DNA from: Duganella sp. SG902
GTDB taxonomy: Bacteria; Pseudomonadota; Gammaproteobacteria; Burkholderiales; Burkholderiaceae_D
DNA: 40,123 nt
Reading direction: 5' to 3'
NCBI RefSeq assembly: GCF_013376005.1
Contig: NZ_JABMJK010000026.1
Span: forward strand, 1 to 40,123
This document shows positions 20,512-28,931 of this stretch, piece after piece. The translations under genes were made by a program, and so were the position numbers. Position 1 is the stretch's first letter. Each line of letters opens with the position of its first letter. The notes under the pieces were generated by a model. The model was not told the origin of the DNA. It did no database searches and was given only the letters and a program-made list of their open reading frames with translations.

Positions 20512-22658
20512 GGCAGCGCCTCCCGCGCGCCCTGGACCGGCCGGCCGAGGCCGTGCAACTGCCAGTAGTGGCGGAAGGCGGCGCGGATGTTCTCGCGCAG
20601 CGTCTGGTTGTCCCAGGGCTTGGTGTAGAAGCGGTACAGGGCGCCGCGGTTGATCGAGTCCATGATGGTCTTGAGGTCGGTGTAGCCGGACAGGATGATG
20701 CGGAAGGTGTCCGGGTACAGGTCCTTGATGCGGTCCAGCAGCTCGGTGCCGCTCATCTCCTCCATGCGCTGGTCGCACAGGATCAGCTGCACCTGGTGTT
20801 CCGCCAGCAGCTGGAACGCCTGGGCGGCGCCGTTGGCGGCCAGCACGCGGTAGCCGTCGGCGCGCAGCACCCGCTGCAGCGCGCTCAGCACCTGCGGCTC
20901 GTCGTCGATCAGCAGCAGGGTGCGCTCGGGGACGGCGCCGTCGGCCGGCGCCGGCAGGCGCGCGCCGTCCTGCAGCAGGCGCGTCATCTGCGCCGCCGGC
21001 AGCGGCCGGCTGAAGTAGTAGCCCTGGATCTGGTCGCAGCGGCGCCGCGCCAGGTAGGCCAGCTGGGCCGGCGTCTCCACCCCCTCGGCCACCGCCTCCA
21101 GGTTGAGGCTGTGCGCCATGGCGATGATGGCGTCCACCACGGCGGCGTCGTCCGGGTTGCTGGTCACCTCGCGGATGAAGGCGATGTCGATCTTCAGCAC
21201 GTCGGCCGGGAAGCGCTTCAGGTAGGCCAGGCTGGAGTAGCCGGTGCCGAAGTCGTCGATGGCGATGCGCACGCCCAGCGCGCGCAGCCGCGCCAGCGTG
21301 TCGGCGGTGCGGCCGAGGTCGTCCATGAGGGCGCTCTCGGTCACCTCCAGGCTCAGCAGGCCGGGCGCGATCGCGTGGCGGCGCAGCGCCTCGGTCACGG
21401 TCTGCTCCAGGGTGTCGCTGGCGAACTGGCGGCTGGCGACGTTGACCGCCACCGGCAGCCGGTGGCCGGCGCGCGCCCAGGCCGCGATCTGGGCGCAGGC
21501 GGCGTCGATCGCCCAGGCCCCGACCGGCACGATCAGGCCGCTCTCCTCGAGGCGCGGGATGAACTCGGCCGGCGGCACCAGGCCGTGGCCCGGGCGGTTC
21601 CAGCGCAGCAGCGCCTCGGCGCCGACCATGTCGCCGCTGCTGAGCTGGGCCTTGGGCTGGTAGTGCAGCTCGAACTGGCCCAGCTCGCACGCCTGGCGCA
21701 GCGCGTGCTCGAGCTGGTAGCGGCGCTGGGCCTCGGTCTGCATGTCGCCGGTGTAGCAGCGGCAGGTGTCGGCGCCGTCCTGCTTGGCCAGGTGCAGCGC
21801 CATGTCGGCGTAGCGCATCAGCGTGGCGGCCTCGTCGGCGTCGCCCGGGCACAGGGCGACGCCGACGCAGGCCGTCAGCGTGGCCTCGCCGGCCGGCAGC
21901 GCGAACGGCAGGCGCAGCGCGCCGCGCAGGCGCTCCACCACGTCCGGGGTCTGGTGGGCGCCGTCCAGCGCCGGCAGCAGCAGCGCGAACTCGTCGTTGC
22001 CCAGCCGGCTCAGGCTGGCGCGCGGCGGCGCCAGCTGGGCCAGCCGCAGCGCGAACTGGCCCAGCACCAGGTCGCCGGCCTGGTGGCCGAACGTGTCGTT
22101 GAGCGCGGTGAAGCCGTCGAGGTCGATCAGCAGCAGCGCGCTCGACTGCGGCCAGGCCGCGCTCAGCCGGGCCGGCAGGGCGTCGCGGAACTGGGCCCGG
22201 TTGGCCAGCCCCGTCAGGCGGTCGCAGCCGGCCATGCGCAGGCCGTAGTCGCGCGTGCCGGTGTACAGCAGGCGCACCTCCAGCATGTTGCGGATGCGCG
22301 TGAGCAGCTCGCCGTAGTCGCACGGCTTGCACACGAAGTCGCGCGCGCCGGCCTGCAGCGCGCGCAGCTTGTAGCCCGGCTCGGCCGAGATCACCAGCAC
22401 CGGCAGATAGTGGTCGTCGTCGAGCTGGCGCAGGCTGTCGAGCACGTCGAAGCCATCCATGTCCGGCATGTTCATGTCCAGCACGATCAGGTCGTACTGG
22501 TGCTGGCGGTGCAGCGCGGCCACGCCGGCGGCGTCGGTGGTGCCGCTGACCTCGGCGTAGCCCGCGTTGCGCAGCAACTGTTCCAGGATGGTAATGTTGA
22601 CCTGCAGGTCGTCGACGATCAGGATGCGGGCGCTGTGGATGTGGGCGATGGGGATCAT
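20508..22658 (-). CDS. REC-GGDEF-EAL-REC c-di-GMP phosphodiesterase
   Basis: The 716-residue response regulator has four domains. REC1 (10-125) has phospho-acceptor Asp61 in VLDMNMPDMDG. The GGDEF-like domain (140-300) has the catalytic motif degraded to GNDEF (220-224), so it is probably inactive or a GTP sensor. The EAL domain (about 315-565) is well preserved: EALLRW at 348, EVTESALM, DDFGTGYSSL, KIDIAFI and AEGVET, hence c-di-GMP hydrolysis to pGpG is likely. REC2 (about 597-705) has LLLIDDEP, ILCDQRM, ILSGYTD and YTKPWD, of the type usually fused to HD-GYP or helix-rich outputs. A REC at each end suggests two phosphoryl inputs on one enzyme. Its stop overlaps the soluble kinase start. 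Confidence 0.92.
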   Translation of the reverse strand: MIPIAHIHSARILIVDDLQVNITILEQLLRNAGYAEVSGTTDAAGVAALHRQHQYDLIVLDMNMPDMDGFDVLDSLRQLDDDHYLPVLVISAEPGYKLRALQAGARDFVCKPCDYGELLTRIRNMLEVRLLYTGTRDYGLRMAGCDRLTGLANRAQFRDALPARLSAAWPQSSALLLIDLDGFTALNDTFGHQAGDLVLGQFALRLAQLAPPRASLSRLGNDEFALLLPALDGAHQTPDVVERLRGALRLPFALPAGEATLTACVGVALCPGDADEAATLMRYADMALHLAKQDGADTCRCYTGDMQTEAQRRYQLEHALRQACELGQFELHYQPKAQLSSGDMVGAEALLRWNRPGHGLVPPAEFIPRLEESGLIVPVGAWAIDAACAQIAAWARAGHRLPVAVNVASRQFASDTLEQTVTEALRRHAIAPGLLSLEVTESALMDDLGRTADTLARLRALGVRIAIDDFGTGYSSLAYLKRFPADVLKIDIAFIREVTSNPDDAAVVDAIIAMAHSLNLEAVAEGVETPAQLAYLARRRCDQIQGYYFSRPLPAAQMTRLLQDGARLPAPADGAVPERTLLLIDDEPQVLSALQRVLRADGYRVLAANGAAQAFQLLAEHQVQLILCDQRMEEMSGTELLDRIKDLYPDTFRIILSGYTDLKTIMDSINRGALYRFYTKPWDNQTLRENIRAAFRHYWQLHGLGRPVQGAREALP

Positions 22659-22666
22659 GGCGGTCC

Positions 22667-23047
22667 TTACGGGGCGAGGGTGGGGCAGGCGGCGGCGATC
22701 GCGTCCAGCAGCGCCCGCTCGTCGACGGGTTTCAGCAGACAGGCCAGCGGCGGCCGGCGCGACGCGCCCGCCTGCTGGGCCGGGGTCGGGTGGCCGCTCA
22801 TCAGGATCACGCCGGTGGCCGGGGCCAGCGCGGCCAGCCGCGCCTGCAGGTCGAGGCCGGACATGGCGGGCATGTGCAGGTCCAGCAGCGCGCAGCACGG
22901 CCGGCTGGCCGGCAGCACCGCCAGCAGCTCGGCGCCGCTGGCGAAGGCGCGGGCCGGGACCCCGGCCGCGCGCATCAGCCGCAGCAGCGCCCGCCGTATC
23001 GCCGCCTCGTCGTCGACGATGGCCACCCATGTGTGTGATGTATCCAT
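22667..23047 (-). CDS. Single-domain response regulator
   Basis: The 126-residue protein is only a receiver domain: VAIVDDE (8-14), phospho-acceptor Asp56 in LLDLHMPAMSG, LMSGHPTP and the conserved lysine in LLKPVDE. There is no DNA-binding or enzymatic output, so it should act as a phosphoryl shuttle or by protein contact, as CheY-like or FixJ-type receivers do. It starts 62 nt after the FixJ-type regulator gene and ends 8 nt before the REC-GGDEF-EAL-REC gene, so it is likely the first gene of the tightly packed block. Partner kinases are the candidates encoded around it. Confidence 0.88.
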   Translation of the reverse strand: MDTSHTWVAIVDDEAAIRRALLRLMRAAGVPARAFASGAELLAVLPASRPCCALLDLHMPAMSGLDLQARLAALAPATGVILMSGHPTPAQQAGASRRPPLACLLKPVDERALLDAIAAACPTLAP

Positions 23048-23110
23048 GCGTCAAGATTAGTCCGGGCGCGCGCGGCCCGCTATTGGACCTTGGGCCAACC
23101 TGTGGCGCGC

Positions 23111-23722
23111 TCAGCGCCGGCCGCGGTCGACCAGGCGCACCAGCGCGCTCACCGAGCGCACCTGCAGTTTCTGCATCACGCGCGCGCGGTGCACCTTGAC
23201 GGTCTTCTCGACCGTGCCGAGGGCGGCGGCGATCTGCTTGTTGAGCAGGCCCTCGACCACCAGCTCCATCACCTCGCGCTCGCGCGGCGTCAGGCTGGCC
23301 AGGCGGGCGGCGACGCCGTCGCGCTCGGCCAGCTCGGCGCGCGCCGCGCGGTTGCGCGCCAGCGCCACCTCGATCGCGGCCAGCAGCCGCCCGTCGTCGA
23401 CCGGCTTGGTGAGGAAGTCGGAGGCGCCCAGCTTCATGGCGCTGATCCCGCTGTCGAGGTCGCCGTGGCCGGTGAGGAAGATGATGGGCGGGGCGGCGGC
23501 CTGGCGCGCCAGCGCCTGCTGCAGGGCGCTGCCGTCCATGTCCGGCATCGACAGGTCCAGCACCAGGCAGCCGGCGTCGCCGGCGTGGCCGGCGGCCAGG
23601 AACTCGCGCGCCGAGGCGTAGGCGCGCACCGTGTAGCCGGCCGCGCCGAGCAGGCGCGCCAGCGCCTTCAGCACGGCCGGCTGGTCGTCCACCAGGAACA
23701 CCTGGCCGGCCGCCGCGCTCAT
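23111..23722 (-). CDS. FixJ-type response regulator (REC-LuxR HTH)
   Basis: The 203-residue transcription factor has REC (7-120; Asp56 in LVLDLSMPDMDG, FLTGHGD, FLTKPVD) and a LuxR-type helix-turn-helix (about 140-198; LTPREREVMELVVEGLLNK, QIAAALGTVEKTVKVHRARV). It belongs to the FixJ/TodT group, usually paired with PAS-containing kinases. The upstream gene encodes just such a kinase and overlaps it by 4 nt, making a cognate pair. Its targets are unknown. The adjacent redox and c-di-GMP genes, or the pair's own promoter, are the natural candidates. Confidence 0.92.
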   Translation of the reverse strand: MSAAAGQVFLVDDQPAVLKALARLLGAAGYTVRAYASAREFLAAGHAGDAGCLVLDLSMPDMDGSALQQALARQAAAPPIIFLTGHGDLDSGISAMKLGASDFLTKPVDDGRLLAAIEVALARNRAARAELAERDGVAARLASLTPREREVMELVVEGLLNKQIAAALGTVEKTVKVHRARVMQKLQVRSVSALVRLVDRGRR

Positions 23723-25908
23723 GCGGGCGCCGCCGCCGCGCGGGGCAGGCACAGGTGGAAGCAGGCGCCGCCGCCGGCCTGGTTCTCGGCCCACAGCAGG
23801 CCCTCGTGGGCGGTCAGGATGTTGCGGCAGATCGACAGGCCCAGCCCCATGCCGCGCTGCTTGGTGGTGTAGAACGGGTCGAAGATGCGCGCCAGCGTCT
23901 CGTCGGGGATGCCGCCGCCGCGGTCGGCCACGCTGAGCCGCACCGTGTCGGCGCCGGCCGCCTGCGCGCGCAGCGTGATCCGGCGCTCGCCCGGCGGCGT
24001 GGCGGCCATGGCGTCGCAGGCGTTCATCAGCAGGTTGATCAGCACCTGCTGCAGCTGCACGGGGTCGCCGCGCACCGGCAGCGCGGCCTCGCCCAGGCTG
24101 GCCTCGACCGTGACGGCGTGGTTGATCAGGTCGTTGCGCAGCAGGCGCAGCACGTCGCCCACCAGCGGCCGCAGGTCGAGCGCCTGGCGCGGCACCTCGT
24201 GCTTGCTGAACAGGCGGCGCAGGCGCTGGATGATGTCGCCGGCGCGCTGGTCCTCGGCGATGATGTCGTCGACGATCTCGCCCAGCTCGTCGAGCGGCGG
24301 CGCCGGCCGCGCCAGGTAGCGGCGCGCCGCCTGGGCGTTGCTGAGGATGGCCGTGAGCGGCTGGTTGAGCTCGTGCGCCAGCGCGCCCGACAGCTCGCCC
24401 AGCATGGCCACCCGCGCCAGGTGGGTGACCTCCTTCTGGTGCTGCTGCACCTCGAGCTCGGCCAGCTTGCGCTTGGTGATGTTGAGCGAGACGCCGCGCA
24501 CCAGCGCCGGCCCGCCGTCCGGCGCGCGCTCGACGCTGCCGTGCGAGCCGATCCAGCGCAGCTCGCCGTCGGGCAGCACGATGCGGTACTCCATCTCGTA
24601 GCGCGGCGCGCCGCGCATGGCCTTGTCCAGCGTGCGGCGGACCGCGCCGCGGTCGTCCGGATGCACGCGCGCCAGCAGGTCGGCCAGCGTCACCCGCTGG
24701 GCGTCGGCGAAGCCGAACAGGCGGCGCCACTGCTCGGAGATCCAGATCTCCTGGCGCCGCAGGTCGCGGATCCAGATGCCCAGCTGGGCGGCCTCGGCCG
24801 CCAGCGCCAGGCGCTGCTCGCTCTCGCGGGTGAGCGCGCGGGCGCGCCGCATGTCGCTGGCGGCCTGGTGCAGGGCCGCGCCCAGTTCGTCGGCCTCCCT
24901 GAAGTGCAGCGGCGGCATCGGCAGGCCGCCGGCCTCGCCCACCGCCCGCGCCGCCGGGATCAGCGCGTGGATCGAGCTGGCGATGCGCCCGCCGATCAGC
25001 CACGCCAGCCCCAGCCCGATGGCCAGCGCGGCCACCGTGGCCGCCACCAGCCAGGCCAGCGTGGCGCGCAGGCCGGCGGTCAGCTCCTGGCGCGGGATGC
25101 CCAGCAGCGCGCTCCAGCCGGTGCGCGGCGAGCGGCTCGAGATCACGAACACGTCGATGCCGTCGAAGGTGGTGGTCTCGAAGCTGGCGTCGGCCGGTCC
25201 CTCCAGCTGGCGCCGCTGTTCCGCGGTGAGGCGCCGCCCGGCGTATTTCTCCACCTCGTGCGAGCGGGTGGCGATCTGGCCCTGGGTGTCGATCACGCTG
25301 GCGCGCCAGCTGGCCGGCAGCTGCTGTTCGCTGATCAGGCGCTGCAGGTGGCGCGGCGTGATGGCGGCGTTGAGCGTCATCGCCACGGCGCCGTCGCGCT
25401 TGACCGGCACGGCGACGCTGAACACCGGCTGCCGGGTGATGGGGCCGGTGAACACGTCCGACACGCCGGGCGCGCCGCTGGCCAGGATGCGCGCCAGCAG
25501 CGGCGCCTTGGGCAGCCTGGGCAGCGGCGCGCCCCAGGGGCGGCGGGTCGACAGCAGCATCGTGCCGTCCGTGTCCAGCAGCACGATGCTGTCGGCGTGC
25601 AGCTTGTCGACCATGTCGGCGGCGCGCGGGTAGAAGTTGCCGAGGTCGTTTTCGCGCAACGCGCGCGAGGTGGCCAGCGCCTGCAGCGCCAGCTGGACGC
25701 CGTCGAAATCGCGGTCGACCGCGGTGATGATGTTGCGCGCCTGCTGGACCGAGCTGGCGATCAGCTGGGCGCGCTCCTTGGCGTAGAAATTGACGATCAG
25801 GGCCGCCGCCACGCTGGCCACTGGCAGGATGCTAGCGATGACCAGGGCCGCAATGCTGGCGCGTACACTCGGGGCTTGCTTCTGTGACAAGAAGGCGCGC
25901 TCATTCAT
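23719..25908 (-). CDS. Cache-PAS hybrid-free sensor histidine kinase
   Basis: The 729-residue kinase has a membrane span (17-40), a periplasmic dCache-like region (about 41-283, with SIVLLDTDGTMLLSTRRPWG and DVFTGPITRQPVFSVAVPV), a second span (284-304), a HAMP-like linker, a PAS_3 domain (about 365-485: LGIWIRDLRRQEIWISEQW ... NITKRKLAEL), HisKA with His512 in GALAHELNQPL, and HATPase (QQVLINLLMNACDAM, DRGGGIPDE, FDPFYTTK, GMGLGLSI). It resembles DctB/FixL-style kinases. ATG 25908 (MNERAF) is preferred over a TTG at 25965, although no strong ribosome site precedes it. It heads the leftward run and overlaps its FixJ-type partner by 4 nt. The ligand is unknown. Confidence 0.9.
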   Translation of the reverse strand: MNERAFLSQKQAPSVRASIAALVIASILPVASVAAALIVNFYAKERAQLIASSVQQARNIITAVDRDFDGVQLALQALATSRALRENDLGNFYPRAADMVDKLHADSIVLLDTDGTMLLSTRRPWGAPLPRLPKAPLLARILASGAPGVSDVFTGPITRQPVFSVAVPVKRDGAVAMTLNAAITPRHLQRLISEQQLPASWRASVIDTQGQIATRSHEVEKYAGRRLTAEQRRQLEGPADASFETTTFDGIDVFVISSRSPRTGWSALLGIPRQELTAGLRATLAWLVAATVAALAIGLGLAWLIGGRIASSIHALIPAARAVGEAGGLPMPPLHFREADELGAALHQAASDMRRARALTRESEQRLALAAEAAQLGIWIRDLRRQEIWISEQWRRLFGFADAQRVTLADLLARVHPDDRGAVRRTLDKAMRGAPRYEMEYRIVLPDGELRWIGSHGSVERAPDGGPALVRGVSLNITKRKLAELEVQQHQKEVTHLARVAMLGELSGALAHELNQPLTAILSNAQAARRYLARPAPPLDELGEIVDDIIAEDQRAGDIIQRLRRLFSKHEVPRQALDLRPLVGDVLRLLRNDLINHAVTVEASLGEAALPVRGDPVQLQQVLINLLMNACDAMAATPPGERRITLRAQAAGADTVRLSVADRGGGIPDETLARIFDPFYTTKQRGMGLGLSICRNILTAHEGLLWAENQAGGGACFHLCLPRAAAAPA

Positions 25909-26182
25909 GGATACGGGACCGTGGATGCCTGTCCCGATTGTATTGAAACTTTGCGCGCGGGACAACGCCGCCGTGGCGGCAAGTTACGCTATCGGCGCCG
26001 TGGTTTTCATTGAAAAATATTTCCTGGCCTTTTGCCTCAGCGGGTGTCGCATTTATCCTGCTATTATTGTTTGACGCAAATGGACGTGCCGTTTCAGGCA
26101 AGCGTTGAGAATTCTCATACCCGCAACAATTCCGCTGAAGTAGCCTTGCATGACCTGAGCTTGGCCTGGAAAGGAGAGGATC

Positions 26183-26389
26183 GTGGAACCGATACAAGAG
26201 AGTGTCCCGGAGGACGGGCCCGGCATGCCGCCCCCCGCCGCCGCGTCCGCGCCGCCGGTGCGCACGCGCCAGATGTTGCCGCCCAAGGGATCCTGCTGGT
26301 ACTGCGAAAAGCCGCTCGACAATGTGCGCCGCTTCTGCGACAAGGAATGCGCCGACGCCTTCGACGAAGAGAAGGAATACACCCGCTAG
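26183..26389 (+). CDS. Small zinc-ribbon protein
   Basis: The 68-residue protein has a proline- and alanine-rich N-terminal half and a C-terminal four-cysteine zinc ribbon: CWYC (38-41), then CDKEC about a dozen residues later, in the form found in small DUF2116-like proteins. The GTG start is well supported by AAGGAGAGG 3-11 nt upstream. It is divergent from the PAS kinase and convergent with the HPt gene (9 nt between stops). It is probably a nucleic-acid or protein-binding accessory; no specific role can be given. Confidence 0.75.
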   Translation: MEPIQESVPEDGPGMPPPAAASAPPVRTRQMLPPKGSCWYCEKPLDNVRRFCDKECADAFDEEKEYTR

Positions 26390-26398
26390 CCGCCAGGC

Positions 26399-27022
26399 CT
26401 ATTGCGCCATGCCTGCCCGCAAGGTCGCCAGCGCCGCTTCAAAGTCGAACTGGTGCGCCGCCTCCGTCACTTCCTGAAACACCTCCACCCCCAGGCTCGC
26501 CGCCAGCACCGTGGCCGACTGCTCCAGCACGTCGATGGCCGCACCATCCCCCTCGTCCAGCAAGCGCGACAAGTGCAGCAGCAACATGCGCGTTTCCGGC
26601 ACTTGCGGGGCGGCGGTTGCGGCCGGCTGGGCGTGCGCCGCCAGCAGGTGGCGCGGATCGCCGTCCAGCACCTCGTCGATCACGGCCAGCAGGGCGCGCA
26701 GGGCCTGCTCCAGCTGCGCCAGCGGCGCCGACCAGCCGCTGGCCGGACCGGCGCACAGCGGTTCCAGCTGCGCCGCCAGCAGGTACACCTGCTGGGCGCC
26801 TATCATGCCGGCCGCGCCCTTGAGGGTGTGGACGATGCGTTGCCCGTGGCCCGGCTCGCCGCCGGTCAGCGCCTTGCGCGCCTCGCAGCCGCTGTCCGGG
26901 TAGCGCTGGCGGAAGCGGCGCAGGATTTGCAGGTAGAGCTCGCGATCACCCATCAGCTGCTGCAGGCCGGTTTCCACTTGCAGGATCTGGCCCGCGCTGG
27001 CGGGCGTGCTGGTTGAGGTCAT
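26399..27022 (-). CDS. Orphan HPt phosphotransfer protein
   Basis: This 207-residue protein carries a histidine phosphotransfer domain at about 12-110, with the phospho-acceptor His65 in HTLKGAAGMIGA. The C-terminal part (about 130-207) is a second helical region, LLLHLSRLLDEGDGAAIDVLE, whose pattern resembles a degenerate or partner HPt-like bundle without the active histidine. No hybrid kinase with a matching REC lies next to it. The two single REC domains and the REC-GGDEF-EAL-REC protein 4 kb away are possible partners. It might relay phosphate between those receivers, or serve a hybrid kinase encoded elsewhere. Confidence 0.85.
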   Translation of the reverse strand: MTSTSTPASAGQILQVETGLQQLMGDRELYLQILRRFRQRYPDSGCEARKALTGGEPGHGQRIVHTLKGAAGMIGAQQVYLLAAQLEPLCAGPASGWSAPLAQLEQALRALLAVIDEVLDGDPRHLLAAHAQPAATAAPQVPETRMLLLHLSRLLDEGDGAAIDVLEQSATVLAASLGVEVFQEVTEAAHQFDFEAALATLRAGMAQ

Positions 27023-27105
27023 CGTGTCGATGGGCTGGTGGTGTTATCGCTAAGATAGCAGACCCGGCCGTTCCCGATAGTTAAATTCCTGCAACATCGG
27101 CGGCT

Positions 27106-28047
27106 TTATTTGGTGGTGAACGACCAGTTGCGGCTGACCGCCACCCCGCCCACCGTGCCGCTGAAGCTGACGTCGTACACGGTGGCGCCCTTGAGCGGCG
27201 CCAGCGGCACGATGGCGGCCGCGCTGGTGGTCTTCTCGCTGGTGCCGGCCGCCGCGCTCAGCAGGCGCGTGCTCAGCGCGGCGCCGCCGCGCGGCGTGAC
27301 GGTGAAGCTTTGCACGGTCACCAGATTGCCGTAGTCGGCGTGCACGCTGATCGGGTAGCCCACCTCGTTCTGGCCCGGCACCGGGTCGGGCGATTCGCTG
27401 TCGCTGAAGAAGTTGACCGGCACCCCGGTCTGGTTGCTGACGGGATAGACGATGAACTTGCCCGCGCCCAGCCCGCTCAAGCCGTTCACCGCCGCGAAGT
27501 CGGCCGTGAAGTAGGTATAACTGCCGGGAATGGTGGCCGCGCCGGTGCCGATTTCCTTGAACACCGGCTCGAAGATCACAAAACGGTGGTAGATGGCGGT
27601 GATCAGTTCCTCGGCCTGGTAGAAGCCGGTGCCGCTGGTGGTGGCGGAGATCACCTCGCCGGCCGAGTACGAGCCGCTCAGGGTGTAGCCGGCCGCCGTC
27701 AGGCGGTTGACCAGCGTGACGCCGGTGAAGCCGCCCAGGCCCGGGGTCTGCTCGTGGGTGATGGTGCGGTTGATGCGCTGGTAGTCCGAGTGGCCCTGCG
27801 CCGCCGTGTCGATGCGGCTGTTGCGCGACAGCGTGGGCAGCCCGGCCTGGGCGCGCCGGTAATTGAACCAGTTGTAGCCGTCGGTCGCGGTGTTGCCGGT
27901 GAGCGTGGGCGCGCCCGGCTCCTGCGTCAAGGGCGGGGTGGTGGTGCCGGGGCCGGTGACGGCGGAGGTGTCGCCGCCACCGCCGCCACAGCCGGCCAGC
28001 AATGCCGAACCCAGCAGCGCCGCCGCGGATAATCGCCAGTTTTGCAT
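27106..28047 (-). CDS. CAP-domain lipoprotein
   Basis: The 313-residue precursor has a lipoprotein signal ending LLGSALLAGC, so the cysteine is expected to be lipidated. A glycine-, serine- and threonine-rich linker follows, then a CAP (SCP/PR-1-like) domain at about 45-170 (YNWFNYRRAQAGLPTLSRN, HEQTPGLGG, AGYTLSGSYSAGEVI), and an all-beta C-terminal part ending NWSFTTK. CAP domains in bacteria are often cell-envelope-associated; function is unknown. ATG 28047 is chosen because AGGAG lies 8-12 nt upstream; an upstream start would add six residues. It is divergent from pssA across about 100 nt. Confidence 0.85.
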   Translation of the reverse strand: MQNWRLSAAALLGSALLAGCGGGGGDTSAVTGPGTTTPPLTQEPGAPTLTGNTATDGYNWFNYRRAQAGLPTLSRNSRIDTAAQGHSDYQRINRTITHEQTPGLGGFTGVTLVNRLTAAGYTLSGSYSAGEVISATTSGTGFYQAEELITAIYHRFVIFEPVFKEIGTGAATIPGSYTYFTADFAAVNGLSGLGAGKFIVYPVSNQTGVPVNFFSDSESPDPVPGQNEVGYPISVHADYGNLVTVQSFTVTPRGGAALSTRLLSAAAGTSEKTTSAAAIVPLAPLKGATVYDVSFSGTVGGVAVSRNWSFTTK

Positions 28048-28148
28048 GATGAACTCCTGTGCCATGGTAGCGATTCTATGCTGGATTTGGGATTTCGCCG
28101 CACCCGTTACAATGTTAAGCTTGCCGTTTCTTTAGGATCGCACACGTT

Positions 28149-28931
28149 TTGAAGCCACTACGCCATCCGCGCATGCAGCGCGCCAAGTTTGCCCTGCCCA
28201 GCATGGTCACCCTGATGTCGATCGCCTGCGGTTTCGGCAGCATCGTCATTTCGGTCGACAATGCCATGGTCGGCGCCGCCCAGGACTACCGCCTGGCCGC
28301 CGTGCTGCTGGTGCTGGCCGGCGTGTTCGACGCGCTGGACGGCATGGTGGCGCGCGCCACCAACACCCAGTCGGACTTCGGCATGCAGCTCGACTCGATC
28401 GCGGACGTGATGAATTTCGGCTGCGCGCCGGGCCTGCTGCTGTATTGCTGGGGCTTCCAGCAGCTGGGCCTCGACCATCCGACCCTGCTGCGGCTGGGCG
28501 GCATGGCCAGCTTCTTCTTCGTGGCCTGCGGCGCGCTGCGGCTGGCGCGCTTCAACGTGAACGTGGGGCGCACCGATCCGCGTTATTTCGTCGGCATGCC
28601 GATCACGGCCGGCGCGGCCTGCGTGGCCTCGGTGGTGGTGGCGTGGCCGGAACCGGCCGCGTCGGCCCTGCAGGGCAGCCTGATCGTGCTGCTGCTGTTC
28701 GTGGTGGGCACGCTGATGGTGTCCACCGTGCGCTTCCCCAGCTCCAAGCAAAAGAAAAGCTGGACCGCGCTGGTGGTGCTGCTGATTAACCTCGGCCTGC
28801 TGGCCTGGCTGCAGGCTTTGTATTTCGTGCTGTTTTTTGCCTTCTACATCACTTTCACGCTGGCGCTGAACGCCGCCTGGAGGACCGGCTGGACGGGCAT
28901 CGCCCCGCCGGTCGTGTACCAGGACGATTAA
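28149..28931 (+). CDS. pssA: CDP-diacylglycerol-serine O-phosphatidyltransferase
   Basis: The integral membrane enzyme makes phosphatidylserine from CDP-diacylglycerol and serine, the precursor of phosphatidylethanolamine. The CDP-alcohol phosphotransferase motif is complete: DALDGMVARATNTQSDFGMQ followed by LDSIAD (DGxxARx8Gx3Dx3D) at about residues 61-86. Around it are about seven hydrophobic segments. The length of 260 residues is normal for the type II enzyme. The start is uncertain: TTG 28149 has TTAGGA 11 nt upstream, while the ATG at 28173 has no ribosome site but gives a plausible shorter protein. Its stop codon overlaps that of the convergent aldo/keto reductase gene. Confidence 0.92.
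   Translation: MKPLRHPRMQRAKFALPSMVTLMSIACGFGSIVISVDNAMVGAAQDYRLAAVLLVLAGVFDALDGMVARATNTQSDFGMQLDSIADVMNFGCAPGLLLYCWGFQQLGLDHPTLLRLGGMASFFFVACGALRLARFNVNVGRTDPRYFVGMPITAGAACVASVVVAWPEPAASALQGSLIVLLLFVVGTLMVSTVRFPSSKQKKSWTALVVLLINLGLLAWLQALYFVLFFAFYITFTLALNAAWRTGWTGIAPPVVYQDD

Noticed and set aside
20553..23060. 835-codon plus-strand open frame opposite the c-di-GMP gene
   Set aside because: It is antisense to a well-defined REC-GGDEF-EAL-REC gene; composition (His, Gln, Val, Ala rich) is typical of a high-GC codon shadow and no domain is seen.
28087..28113. Possible pssA promoter TTGGGA ... TACAAT
   Set aside because: Spacing is only 15 nt and the -35 match is poor, so it was not listed as a feature.
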